This document shows positions 8,666 to 18,342 of a DNA stretch of 64,000 nt, one piece after another (position 1 is the first letter of the stretch; each line of letters begins with the position of its first letter). The notes under the pieces were generated by a model, which saw only the letters and a list, made by a program, of their open reading frames with translations, searched no databases and was not told the DNA's origin. The translations under genes were made by a program, and so were the position numbers. Origin of the DNA: an uncultured Oscillospiraceae bacterium (GTDB lineage: Bacteria > Bacillota > Clostridia > Oscillospirales > Oscillospiraceae); the NCBI GenBank assembly GCA_947629795.1, contig CANRFC010000001.1:1-64000 (forward strand), written 5' to 3'.

Positions 8666-9964
8666 TCATGGGTCCAGCATGACTGCGGCGTAGAAGATGC
8701 CGTCCTCCCACTTGAATTTCGCCACGCCGCCATACCGGGCGGCGATGTCCTTCACGGACTGGGTCCCGATGCCGACGCCCTCATGGCGGCTGGAGAGGAA
8801 CTCCCCGTCCCGCTGTTGGGGCGGCGTGGGGGCGGTGTTGTCCACCACGAGGATAAGCCTTTGACGCTGGGCCTCGATGACCACCCGCACCCAGGCCTCC
8901 GGCCCGGCGCTCTCGCAGGCCTTCAGGGCGTTGTCCAGCAGATTGCCCAGGATCACACACACGTCGGGCTCCGCCGCCGGCAGCTCCTCGGGCACCTCCA
9001 CCCGCAGCTCCAGCCGCACCCCCAGGGCGGTGAGCTTGTCCGCATAGTAGCGCAGGATGGTGTCCACCATGGAATTTTTGCTGTACCGCCGGTCGGAGAC
9101 GTCCGCCAGGCGGTTGGTGTGCTCCGAGAGGTAGGCCCGGAGCTTGTTCAGGTCCCCGCTGTCCAGATAGTTCCGCATGACGTTCAGGTGGTGGCGCAGG
9201 TCGTGGTGGGCCCGGCGGGTCTCCTCCACGCTCTTGCGCAGGCCCTCATACTGGGCGGTCTGGAGGGCGAGCTGGTCGTTCTCCCGCTGGAGGCGCAGGT
9301 TTTCCCGGCCCTCCTCCAGCAGGCGGGCGATGAGGTTGGTCACCAGCATGGACCCGGCGTTGATGATCCACAGAAACAGCACGTTCTTCCAGGAACCGGA
9401 AAAGGCCCGCAGGCCGCCGCCGGTGAAGAGAAGGTAGTAGTACACGGCGCAGAAGGTGGCGGGGACCGCCCACAGGTAGTGCCAGAACTGCTCGGCGTTT
9501 CCCGCCGTCACCTGGGGGCGGATGCGCTTGTCCAGCATGCGGAAGTAGAAGGGAAAGGGCAGGAGCAGACCCAGGGCGTACAGGCCGATGTACCCCCAGG
9601 TGTAGAGCTGTGTCACCAGCTCCGGGGCCAGAGTCAGCATAAGGAAATAGGCGGTGACCGAGGCAAGGCTTGCGAAGTTCATAATGATCAGCAGCACCGC
9701 CAGCAGCTTCAGCGGCCCCGCCCGGACTGCCGCCAGGTAGAACGCCAGATAGAGGATAATGGACAACACGGACAGGAGCGCAGCGGACGCGCCGTGCATG
9801 GACCACCAGGAAGCGGCGGCGTTGACCATACACAGGAGCAGAGCCAGGACCGCGATCCCCCACGCCCGCAGGCGCAGGCAGTCCCGGAAGGGCAGGATCG
9901 CCAGGGCCGCCAGGGGGAGGATGTTCACCATGGTATACCCGATCAGCATCAGCCAGTCCGCCAC
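8666..9964 (-). CDS. GHKL-type membrane sensor histidine kinase
   Basis: This is a 432-residue AgrC/LytS-type sensor with six or seven membrane helices in residues 1-213. A coiled-coil linker follows (about 215-250), then the phospho-acceptor region AHHDLRHHLNVMRNYL (His253/254) and a GHKL ATPase domain (ILGNLLDNALKACE, GVGIGTQSVKDIAARYGG). The start is a GTG at 9964 with GGGGAG upstream, one base after the stop of the LytTR regulator gene, so the two are co-transcribed and probably translationally coupled. The family senses peptides or membrane ligands and phosphorylates a LytTR regulator. No agrB/agrD-like peptide genes are adjacent, so the ligand is unknown. Confidence 0.93.
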   Translation of the reverse strand: MADWLMLIGYTMVNILPLAALAILPFRDCLRLRAWGIAVLALLLCMVNAAASWWSMHGASAALLSVLSIILYLAFYLAAVRAGPLKLLAVLLIIMNFASLASVTAYFLMLTLAPELVTQLYTWGYIGLYALGLLLPFPFYFRMLDKRIRPQVTAGNAEQFWHYLWAVPATFCAVYYYLLFTGGGLRAFSGSWKNVLFLWIINAGSMLVTNLIARLLEEGRENLRLQRENDQLALQTAQYEGLRKSVEETRRAHHDLRHHLNVMRNYLDSGDLNKLRAYLSEHTNRLADVSDRRYSKNSMVDTILRYYADKLTALGVRLELRVEVPEELPAAEPDVCVILGNLLDNALKACESAGPEAWVRVVIEAQRQRLILVVDNTAPTPPQQRDGEFLSSRHEGVGIGTQSVKDIAARYGGVAKFKWEDGIFYAAVMLDP

Positions 9965-9965
9965 G

Positions 9966-10667
9966 TCAATCTCCCCTCACGTCGTTGAATTTCCGGTCGG
10001 CCATGGCGTCCACCAGGGCCTGCCGCCGGCGGCGGCTCACGGGAAGGCGGGCCCCGTCATCCATGAGGATGGCCTTGGCCTCGATCCGGGAGACGTGGTC
10101 CAGATTGACCAGGATCCCCCGGCTGCACTCCACAAACCGCCCGTCCTCCGGCAGCCGGGAGCGGAGCTCCCCCATGGACAGGTCCGGAAAGCAGTCCCGC
10201 ACGGCGGTGTGTACCTTCAGGCAATGGTCGGAGGCGGCGACGTACAGGATGGCGCCGGCAGAGAGCTCCATGTCCGGGGAAAAGTCCAGCAGCACATCGG
10301 GCTTGAGCTTCCGGGCCAGGCGGTCCAGGACCTGGTGAAAGCGCTCCTCTTCCGCAGGCTTCACCAGGAAGGCCGCCGCCTCCACCTCGTAGCCCTCCAC
10401 GGCGAAATCCACCTCCACCGTGACAAAGACCACCTGGGCCTTTCCGCCCCCGGAGCGGTAGCGCCGGGCGGTCTCCAGCCCGTCGATGCCGCCCATGACC
10501 ACGTCCAGGAATACGATGTCAAACTTCCCCCCGGCGGCCAAAAATGACTCGCCGCTGGGGTAGGTCTCCACCGTGTAGGCCCACTCCCGCGCCCGGGCCT
10601 CCCGGGAAAACAGTTCCCGCAGGGTCTCCTGGTCCTCCGCCTTGTCCTCGACAATGGCGATCCGCAT
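9966..10667 (-). CDS. LytTR-family response regulator
   Basis: The 233-residue regulator has an N-terminal receiver domain with phospho-acceptor Asp55 (FDIVFLDVVM), Thr in FVTVE and Lys103 in FLVKP. A C-terminal LytTR DNA-binding domain follows (LYVAASDHCLKVHT, ECSRGILVNLDHVSRIEA, LPVSRRRRQALVDA). The third of three nearby ATGs (10667) was chosen because GAGAGG lies nine bases upstream. It is the first gene of the pair with the GHKL kinase. LytTR proteins bind two 9-bp direct repeats about one helical turn apart; such repeats lie just upstream of this gene (10681-10709), suggesting autoregulation and possibly control of the divergent surface-protein operon. Confidence 0.94.
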   Translation of the reverse strand: MRIAIVEDKAEDQETLRELFSREARAREWAYTVETYPSGESFLAAGGKFDIVFLDVVMGGIDGLETARRYRSGGGKAQVVFVTVEVDFAVEGYEVEAAAFLVKPAEEERFHQVLDRLARKLKPDVLLDFSPDMELSAGAILYVAASDHCLKVHTAVRDCFPDLSMGELRSRLPEDGRFVECSRGILVNLDHVSRIEAKAILMDDGARLPVSRRRRQALVDAMADRKFNDVRGD

Positions 10668-10680
10668 CGTCATCATCCTC

Positions 10681-10720
10681 TCAGTTGACCGCTCGCGGAA
10701 AAAATTGACCGCTCGCGGAA
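10681..10720. promoter_or_regulatory. candidate LytTR operator: two direct repeats
   Basis: TTGACCGCTCGCGGAA occurs twice, at 10685-10700 and 10705-10720, exactly 20 bases apart. The overlapping 9-mers TCAGTTGAC (10681-10689) and AAAATTGAC (10701-10709) match the published LytTR half-site pattern [TA][AC][CA]GTTN[AG][TC] at nine and eight positions. They begin 14 bases before the response-regulator ATG, so they would act at the leader or promoter of that gene, or on the divergent operon. The 20-base period is slightly shorter than the usual 21-22. Confidence 0.5.
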
Positions 10721-10893
10721 TTTTTTGTTGTGTCGTTTTGGGAAATCATGCTATTTTTAGGTTGGAGTGCATTGCCACAGGCCCGCAGGCTGCGACCACC
10801 GGCCCCTACGGCGTGGTGCGCATCATTCCGGCCACTTGGAACTATTATAGCACAGATGCGCAGCGGCGTTGTGCTATATTCATTCCAGTCAAA

Positions 10894-10917
10894 ATAATAG
10901 CCGCTTGCGGCTATTAT
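10894..10917. repeat. perfect 11-bp inverted repeat in the divergent intergenic region
   Basis: ATAATAGCCGC and GCGGCTATTAT face each other around two central T bases. It sits about 85 bases before the large surface-protein ATG. Parts of it (CTATTATAGCA) recur at 10843-10853. It could be an operator or RNA hairpin. On the minus strand it contains a TATAAT. Confidence 0.6.
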
Positions 10918-10941
10918 AGCATAAAAAGCCGGCGGTGAAAA
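10913..10941 (-). promoter_or_regulatory. possible distal promoter for the LytTR/GHKL pair
   Basis: On the minus strand TTTTCA (10941-10936), a 17-base spacer and TATAAT (10918-10913) fit a sigma-A promoter. The -10 overlaps the inverted repeat at 10894-10917. It is about 245 bases from the regulator ATG, so another promoter nearer the gene is possible. Confidence 0.35.
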
Positions 10942-11000
10942 GGCGGCAGCGCCCTCACCGCCCCTTGAAAACCACGGTGAATTTAGGGGGAAGGATTCTC

Positions 11001-14000
11001 ATGATGATGAAAAAGCGACTGCTCAGCTCGGCGCTCGCCCTGGCTCTGTGCCTGGGGATGGTCCCGGCGCTCCCGCCGGCCCGGGCGGCCAACGTCACCT
11101 ACGAGCCCAAACGGCTGGAGGCCGTGGTGCTGCCCAAAGCGGCGGCGGGGGACAGTGCCTTCCTGCGCACCAGGGTGCGGGTGGAGGACAGCCCTTTCCA
11201 TATCGACAGCGGCTTCAAACGGGTGACGGCCCAGAGCCTGTCCACCAGCGGCAGCGATGACCACACGACCCTCTCGCCGGCACTCTCCTTCATGCACAGC
11301 GAGAATGAGAAGTGGAAGGCCTCCTACCGGTGGCTGTTCACCTCCGATTACGAGACCCAGAAGGCCTCGGCCCTCAACGACCTGATCCTGGCCGGCCAGC
11401 TGGTGGTCACGGCCCAGGCCAAGCTCACCCCGGATAAACACAGCCACCTCGGCTCCCACAGCAGCCTCACCGACCGGGCCCAGCTGGTCATCACCGACCA
11501 CCGCAACGGCATCGAGGTGCTGAAGCTGCAAAACGACAAGTCTGACGGCGACGGCGTGGGCAAGGTCATGGAGGCCTCCGGCGTGCCCAAGGACACCCAC
11601 TACCTGGGCCTCCAGGTGACCATGTCCTGCACGGACTGCTCCTGTGGCTCCTCCAAGGTCAGCAACGTGTACATCCACCTCTCGGACGTCACCGCCCCCA
11701 CCGTCTCCGCCATCTACCCCAGTGACGCGGGCGGGACCAAGACCGCCAAGGAGTACTACAAGACGGGGAATACCATTTATTTCACCATGGAGTTCTCCGA
11801 GAACATCCGCTTTGCCGACGACAAGATCCACGACCTGACCCTGATACTGCCCCTCATCGACAACGCCACCGGCTCCACCTCCACCGTCCTGAGCAGCCTC
11901 CAGGCCGACCTTGTGGCCCTGAAGGAGAACAAGCTCATCTTCTCCTGCACCGTGCCCGACACGCAGCTGGACGTGCAGGTGGGCGCCGTGTCCCCCACCG
12001 CCCAGAGCTGGACCCGCCAGAAGACCGACCTGGCCATTCTCAGCGGTGCCGGCGCCGTGCTGGACAGCACCACCTTTGACGCCGACTGCCCCATCACCGA
12101 CCTGGCGGGCAACGCCATGGTGTGGACCAGCAGCATGACCATGTCCGCCAAGACGGTCATCGACACCAAGGCTCCCCAGGTCACAAAGGTCACCGCCACC
12201 GCCTCCATGGTGGGGGACTATCAGCCCGGCGCCGACGGCGAGTGGCCGGAGGACATCCCCGCTTCCGCCATCTGGGCCGGAGCCTGGGACACCATCTCCT
12301 TCACTGTGGTGGTGGACGAGGAGGTGGGCTACATGGTGGGGAACGAGTTCCGCCGCTTTGGGGGATATCTCTCGTCCCCCACCGCCACGCTGAACCTCCG
12401 GAACAACGCCGGACCGATCAAGAAGACCGCCTCCAGCGTGGAGTACCGGGCAGACTCGGTGAACGACGGGAAGATCAGCACCATCTTCCACTTCGGGCCG
12501 ATCCAGATCGGAAACAATATGCACCTGCCGGAGGGCGAGGACTATTTCCGCATCACGGGCATGTCCTTCCAACAAGGCATCTTCGACCCCACGGGGAACC
12601 CGGCCCACATTGATTTTACCAACTTCCCGCCCCAGGAGAAGTTCAAGCTGGACGTGACCAAGCCCACGGTCACCCTTGACGAGAATCCACTGCCTGAGAC
12701 GGACGAGACAGACGCCACCACCTTCTACCGCACGGTGCCCTTCACCATCACCGACGTGGGCTCCGGCGTGGACCTGGAGACCGTCAAATGTAAGGTGGAG
12801 CTGTGGCACTGGGACGACTCCACGGTGCGCTGGTGCGTCACGGACAGCCCCACAAGGCCCACAGATGATGACGCCTATCAAACGTCAGAGGAGTTCCTGT
12901 ACCAGCCCCTGGCGGGCGGCCAGATGTACCTGCACGCCAAGGTGGAGAACGTGGATCCGACATACAGCACGGTGCGCCTGATCTGCACCGTCTCCGCCAG
13001 GGACTACGCCGACAACTGGAACGAGGCCGTCAAGTGGTACACCGTCGGCACGGACACCAGCGCCCCCCAGGTGACCGGGACCATCGACCTCTCCATGGCC
13101 CGCAAGATCACCGCCCACGTACAGGTCTTCGACAATACCAGCGTGGACAACCTTCAATATTGGTGGGAGTTCAACGGTGAAGCACAGGATCCAGTCACCG
13201 TATCTGCCGGGAAAAAGAGCGTGTCGTTTGCCGCCTCGACGGGGTATCTGACCGGGCAAAAGGGCGAGGCCACCCTGCATGTCTCCGCCGAGGACCCGGA
13301 CGGGAGACTCACTACAGAGACCTTTGGGCCTGTCAGCTTTGACTTCTCGGCGCAGAAAGCCAACTACACCGTAGAAGACCCGGCCACCCCCGCCCGGACG
13401 CCGGTACTCACCATTGAGCCGCCGGAGGATACCGACTCGTCCGATTACGTGACGGTGGCCATCATCGGCATAAACGACGGCAACAACAACGGTTTTAGCT
13501 ATAACGCATATCGCATCGATACGGCCGTTCTTGCGCCCTTCAACGCTGCGCCCGCCGTACAGCCGTCGGCATTATGCCAGCGGCCGGAAGAGCTTCTCAA
13601 TGCCGGCGTCAGCGGAGCGGTCACCATTCACTGTGCTTCCAACCCATCGAGTTTCAAGGACTTCTCCTCCGACGCCAACGGCGAGGTGGAGGTCTTCCTT
13701 GTCACCGGGCCAAGTGATCAGGTGAGCACAAGTCAACTGACCATTGACGCCAGCACCACCATCGAGTACTTCACCATCGCCTGCGGCGTCGGGCGGAGCT
13801 ATGGCATTACAGCCACGGCCAGGAACGTGGTGGTGGGAAATGAGACGGCTGTGCCCGCCAACCCCGTCCAGACCCTGACGGGGAAGACGGTGTCCGTCAC
13901 CGTCACCCCCAACGTCTCCACCTCCTTCAACTTCCGGGACCTGGACTTCTCCGGGGCCAGGGCGTGGCTGGAGGACGTCAACGGCGACGTGCTGGAGGGC

Positions 14001-17000
14001 AGCGAGCAGGAGCTGCCGCCGGCCACCGTCGGCGAAGGCAGCTACACCTTCAACTACCTGATCGCCAACCAGTTCCCCCAGGAGAAGGTCCACTGCAAGC
14101 TCCACGTAGAGATCCCCTACACCGAGAGCATGGCGGACGGCGAGACCAAGACCGTCTCCGGCGACTTCTGGCTCTACATGGACGACGAGCCCTTTGACGA
14201 CTACTACCCCGTGGCATACGAGCAGTATTACGGCATGGTCTCTACCACTGACCCCACATACGCCGCCCTGGGCTTGCGTCAGGAATCGTTGGTGGTGACG
14301 GATGAAGAAAGCGGCACCTCCTATGTGCCCCAGTTGACAGTGGGCCTGGCGGAGGCGCCAACGACGGGCTTCGGCTACGAACCCTCCCGGACCCTGACTT
14401 TCGCAGCCGAGCGGGATGGCGAGCTGCTGCCTCTCCAGGTGTGGACCGGAGAGACGCCGCCGGAGGGCGGCACCTTCCTGACCAACGCCTCAAAGACGGA
14501 CGACGGGTATTACGCCCTGAGCCTGGTCCTGGGCGATGGGGGCGACACCAACTGCGATAAAGAGCTGACCCTTCGGGCCGGGGAGAATCGGGTCTACTAC
14601 CGGGTGCAGCTGCCCAACGGCACCATGACCACCACCAAGGTGCTCACCGTGGTGGGAATGGCCCAGCAGCCCAAGGCCGCGATAACCTTTACCCAGGCCG
14701 GCGACAGCCTGATCTCCATCGCCGTCACCCCCAGCGACAACTACACCGCCCAGCAGATGGACCTGACCGGCAACGAGATCATTGCCCGAAGTGTCAATAA
14801 CACAGGCAAGCACCTTCAGCTGGACGCTGCCCGGCAGATCCGGGTGGAGTTCTGTGAGGAAAACGAATACCTGGCCAATTCCTCCAACTACTTCCTGGTG
14901 GACAGCTACGGCAACCTGGGCGTGGCCACCTGTGAAGACGAGGACTGGTCCCACTACGCCAGCAGCTACAACGTCGCCCAACACTTTGACCTGTGCGCCC
15001 CCACGGTAACGGTGGAGGATCAGGGGACGTCCCTCTATGGCGCCGGGTCGTACTCCCTCAGTATCACCATGAAGGACAAGGAGAACGCCCCCAGCTGGGC
15101 CAACCAGTATAATACCAAGACCGGAACCCTGGACCTGTCCACCCTGCAGGTCTCGGTGGCGTACACCAACGCCGCCGGGGAGAGCGTGACCAGTACCCTC
15201 ACCCCGCCCCTGCCGGCCGGCTTCGACCCGGACACATATGTAGCGGGCGGCAGCTGGTACGATCAGATCACGGACGGCAGCGGGCCCTTTGGAATGATCT
15301 ATGTGGGGCTCGAGAATCCCGATTATTCCGGTTCCAAGTATGATAACCTGCGCTTGTTCATCGCAGGCATCCTTCCCCCTGAGGCCCGGGCCGCCGGGGG
15401 CAAGGTCTTCACCGTCACCGTCTCCGACGACGCCGGGAACGTGGGCCAGGGCACCGGGACGCTGACCTTGACGGAAACCGTCCCGGAGGCCATCACCTTC
15501 ACCCAGTCAGAGTCGGGAGGAAACTCCTTCACCAGCTCCTCCCCCGTGCGGCTCCTGTCCCCCATTGAGGAGGACACCATGTGGACCTCCCATGACAACC
15601 TCCCCTTCTACCAGACCGGCACCTACACCGTCCGGTTCCTGGACCCCTTCGGCAACATCCACACCCAGGAGGTGGCGTACACCGCCCCGGACTACTATAC
15701 CGTGGAGCTCTCCACCGAGGACAAGACCACCGGAGAGGTCACCGTCACCGTCACCAGCACCTACAACGGCAGTGAGGGCACCGGAAACCTTCTGGGCTAC
15801 ACCCTGGGAAGCGAAGTGATGGGCACCCCGTCGTGGAGGGACGTCACACATCAGATTGAAGGAGCCCCCACCCTCACGGTCACGCTGGACGCCAACGACA
15901 CTCTCTATTTCTGGCAGGACCAGAGCGGGGGAACGCCCGATGACTACATGCCCGCCAACGGCATGGTGCGCATCACCAACATCGTCACCGCGCCCGAAAC
16001 GCCCCCGGTCAGCACCGCCCAGGTCGTCTGGTACGACGGGGACGGACAGCGTCTGGAGGGGTCCGTTTCGGTCCCCGTAAAGGGCCCCGTCACCGCCCTG
16101 GTGGAGTGCGATGACGAACTCACCGGCGACACCCGGTACATGTTCCCCTGCGGCTCTGCCGCCGGGATGAGCCATACCTTCACCTTTACCGACAGCTTCG
16201 GCAACGAGAGGACCCTCCCCGCCGCCCTGCCCTGGGCCGTGGCGGCGGCGGAGCAGTCCGGCGTCTCCCCCGCCGATACCGACGCGCCCACGTACAGGGC
16301 CCGGCTCTACCAGCAGTACGGCGGCCTGTGGCAGCAGACGGCCACCTTCGACTCCCAGCTCCTGGGAGCCACGTTGGAGGACGGGTCGGCGTCTCCCCAA
16401 TCGCCCAAGAACCTGTCCGCCGCCATGACCAACGCTCTCGCCACCGGCTGGCAGGCGGCCTTCTCGGCGGAGGATGCCTCCCAGGTCAAAATGGTGGTCA
16501 AGCTCACATCGGCTCCGGTGACTTACAGCAGCGCCAACGATACCGGCCTGCCCGCCGGGCTGACGGTGGGGGCGGCCTCCCTGACCTGGACGGGGGAGAC
16601 GGCCTCCCCCACGGTCTATGTCTCCCTGGTGGACAGCTTCGGCAACGCCACCGAGCCCCTGCCCGTGCAGTTCCCCGGCGTGTATGTGCCGGGCAAGCCC
16701 ACCGCCACGGTGAAGTACGCCTACACCGACCACAACACGGTCCGGGCCTACCTGGTGCCCGGCGAGAACGCCGAGGGCTTCACGGTCCAGGACCCGGACC
16801 ATAAACTCACCCTGGACAGCGGGGGCGGCACCTACAACGGCCTGTACTATTACGAATTTGCCGAAAACGGCTCCTACACCTTCTCCTTCACCAACGCCGG
16901 CGGCAAGTCGGGCTCGGTGACCGCCACGGTGGACACCATCGACAACCGGGAGATGAAGGTCACCTCCGTGGGCTGGCTGGCCGGCGGCAATTGGTACGAC

Positions 17001-18323
17001 GGGTCGGTGGAGGACGGGGAAGTGACCTGGGACCAGGCCGAAGTCTTCACCAACGCCAACGTGGTGGCGGAGGTCTACACCACCCTGCCCATCCAGACTG
17101 TGGAGTTCCCCGATTCCGTGGCGGTCTCCTACGCCGCCAACAAGGCCACGGTGGTCTTCCACGACAACACGGATGCGGCCACAGGCCTGCGCCTGTTCGG
17201 ACGGAACGGAAAGGTCGCCGCACTCTCCTTCCCGGCCATCACCTGTATCGACAGGACCGCGCCGGTGGTGAGCAGTAGTGCCGGAACGATAGAAAACGGT
17301 GTCCTCACCGTCTCCGGTGACGGAAAGCGGACGGTGACCGTGACCTTCACCACCAACGAGAAGACCAGTCTGGACGGCGGGTCGGAGCTCGCCACGGAAC
17401 ACACCTACACCGTCAGCGCAAACGGCGACTACGACCTGACCTTCGCCGACCGGGCGGGGAACGTGACCCCCGTCAGGGTGACCGTCACCGACCTGGACGG
17501 CAAGCTGGAGATGCGGTTCTCCAAGTCTTCCGACGGAGCTAACGCCACCGCCAATCCCGGTAAGGACTGGAAGGGGACTCTGAATGGCAACGACACCTTC
17601 TACGTACAGTTCACCCGGGCCGTGACCGCCTCCCTGGCGGGCGGAGAAACGAAGGGCTACGCAAAGAATGTCTGGAATGAGTTCACCGTCCCCGCGGCGG
17701 GCGGCCTCCTCACCCTGCGGGCCGAGGACATTGACGGGAAGGTCATCTACACCTACCTCCAGGCCAACTCCGCCGACTCCCAGCCCCCCACCATCCTCTT
17801 TGCCGCCGGCACTGTCTACGGCAAGGCGGGCATGGCCCAGGCGGAGAGGGATGCTCTCCTGGAGGGCGGCGTCACGGTGCGGGATGACCGGGATACCACC
17901 CCGGTGCTCACCGTAGCCGACAGTGCCGTCAACTGGAACGCTCCGGGCACCTATACCGTCACCTACACCGCCACCGACGACAGCGGCAACGCCGCCACTG
18001 CCACCCGGACCCTGGTGCTGCTCTCCCAGGATTCGGCCACCATCCGCATCAACGGCGAGCAGGCCATCCCCTTCGGCACCAAGGTGCTCTCCACCAGGGA
18101 GCTCAAGGTCGCCCTGGAGGGCGTCACCGGCCCGGTTTTCGTCTCGGTGAAGCCCGGACGGCTCACCCAGGCCCAGATGAAGCTGGGGGCCAAGACCCTG
18201 CTCTCCAACGAAGCCTACACAGTCCCGCTGACCTACACTCTCACCCGGTCCGGCTTCCACACCCTGTACCTCCGCACCCAGGACCGGGGCGGCATCCTCA
18301 TCTACCTCTACGTGACGGACTGA
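11001..18323 (+). CDS. very large secreted protein with Ig-like repeats
   Basis: The 2440-residue protein has a classical signal peptide (MMMKKRLLSSALALALCLGM, cut near ARA-A at about 33) and is otherwise a string of beta-sandwich modules. Recognisable near the C-terminus is a DUF5011/HYR-like module (GGVTVRDDRDTTPVLTV then GTYTVTYTATDDSGNAATAT). Several earlier modules have D-x-AGN or D-SFGN turns. No SLH repeats, LPXTG signal or enzyme motif was seen, so retention at the surface may depend on partners. AGGGGGAAGGA lies before three tandem ATGs; the first was used. The second operon gene, an SLH protein, starts 19 bases after its stop. The LytTR/GHKL pair is divergent. Function unknown; adhesin or wall-matrix protein is the likeliest class. 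Confidence 0.88.
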   Translation: MMMKKRLLSSALALALCLGMVPALPPARAANVTYEPKRLEAVVLPKAAAGDSAFLRTRVRVEDSPFHIDSGFKRVTAQSLSTSGSDDHTTLSPALSFMHSENEKWKASYRWLFTSDYETQKASALNDLILAGQLVVTAQAKLTPDKHSHLGSHSSLTDRAQLVITDHRNGIEVLKLQNDKSDGDGVGKVMEASGVPKDTHYLGLQVTMSCTDCSCGSSKVSNVYIHLSDVTAPTVSAIYPSDAGGTKTAKEYYKTGNTIYFTMEFSENIRFADDKIHDLTLILPLIDNATGSTSTVLSSLQADLVALKENKLIFSCTVPDTQLDVQVGAVSPTAQSWTRQKTDLAILSGAGAVLDSTTFDADCPITDLAGNAMVWTSSMTMSAKTVIDTKAPQVTKVTATASMVGDYQPGADGEWPEDIPASAIWAGAWDTISFTVVVDEEVGYMVGNEFRRFGGYLSSPTATLNLRNNAGPIKKTASSVEYRADSVNDGKISTIFHFGPIQIGNNMHLPEGEDYFRITGMSFQQGIFDPTGNPAHIDFTNFPPQEKFKLDVTKPTVTLDENPLPETDETDATTFYRTVPFTITDVGSGVDLETVKCKVELWHWDDSTVRWCVTDSPTRPTDDDAYQTSEEFLYQPLAGGQMYLHAKVENVDPTYSTVRLICTVSARDYADNWNEAVKWYTVGTDTSAPQVTGTIDLSMARKITAHVQVFDNTSVDNLQYWWEFNGEAQDPVTVSAGKKSVSFAASTGYLTGQKGEATLHVSAEDPDGRLTTETFGPVSFDFSAQKANYTVEDPATPARTPVLTIEPPEDTDSSDYVTVAIIGINDGNNNGFSYNAYRIDTAVLAPFNAAPAVQPSALCQRPEELLNAGVSGAVTIHCASNPSSFKDFSSDANGEVEVFLVTGPSDQVSTSQLTIDASTTIEYFTIACGVGRSYGITATARNVVVGNETAVPANPVQTLTGKTVSVTVTPNVSTSFNFRDLDFSGARAWLEDVNGDVLEGSEQELPPATVGEGSYTFNYLIANQFPQEKVHCKLHVEIPYTESMADGETKTVSGDFWLYMDDEPFDDYYPVAYEQYYGMVSTTDPTYAALGLRQESLVVTDEESGTSYVPQLTVGLAEAPTTGFGYEPSRTLTFAAERDGELLPLQVWTGETPPEGGTFLTNASKTDDGYYALSLVLGDGGDTNCDKELTLRAGENRVYYRVQLPNGTMTTTKVLTVVGMAQQPKAAITFTQAGDSLISIAVTPSDNYTAQQMDLTGNEIIARSVNNTGKHLQLDAARQIRVEFCEENEYLANSSNYFLVDSYGNLGVATCEDEDWSHYASSYNVAQHFDLCAPTVTVEDQGTSLYGAGSYSLSITMKDKENAPSWANQYNTKTGTLDLSTLQVSVAYTNAAGESVTSTLTPPLPAGFDPDTYVAGGSWYDQITDGSGPFGMIYVGLENPDYSGSKYDNLRLFIAGILPPEARAAGGKVFTVTVSDDAGNVGQGTGTLTLTETVPEAITFTQSESGGNSFTSSSPVRLLSPIEEDTMWTSHDNLPFYQTGTYTVRFLDPFGNIHTQEVAYTAPDYYTVELSTEDKTTGEVTVTVTSTYNGSEGTGNLLGYTLGSEVMGTPSWRDVTHQIEGAPTLTVTLDANDTLYFWQDQSGGTPDDYMPANGMVRITNIVTAPETPPVSTAQVVWYDGDGQRLEGSVSVPVKGPVTALVECDDELTGDTRYMFPCGSAAGMSHTFTFTDSFGNERTLPAALPWAVAAAEQSGVSPADTDAPTYRARLYQQYGGLWQQTATFDSQLLGATLEDGSASPQSPKNLSAAMTNALATGWQAAFSAEDASQVKMVVKLTSAPVTYSSANDTGLPAGLTVGAASLTWTGETASPTVYVSLVDSFGNATEPLPVQFPGVYVPGKPTATVKYAYTDHNTVRAYLVPGENAEGFTVQDPDHKLTLDSGGGTYNGLYYYEFAENGSYTFSFTNAGGKSGSVTATVDTIDNREMKVTSVGWLAGGNWYDGSVEDGEVTWDQAEVFTNANVVAEVYTTLPIQTVEFPDSVAVSYAANKATVVFHDNTDAATGLRLFGRNGKVAALSFPAITCIDRTAPVVSSSAGTIENGVLTVSGDGKRTVTVTFTTNEKTSLDGGSELATEHTYTVSANGDYDLTFADRAGNVTPVRVTVTDLDGKLEMRFSKSSDGANATANPGKDWKGTLNGNDTFYVQFTRAVTASLAGGETKGYAKNVWNEFTVPAAGGLLTLRAEDIDGKVIYTYLQANSADSQPPTILFAAGTVYGKAGMAQAERDALLEGGVTVRDDRDTTPVLTVADSAVNWNAPGTYTVTYTATDDSGNAATATRTLVLLSQDSATIRINGEQAIPFGTKVLSTRELKVALEGVTGPVFVSVKPGRLTQAQMKLGAKTLLSNEAYTVPLTYTLTRSGFHTLYLRTQDRGGILIYLYVTD

Positions 18324-18342
18324 CCGGAAAGGAGAAAGGAAT

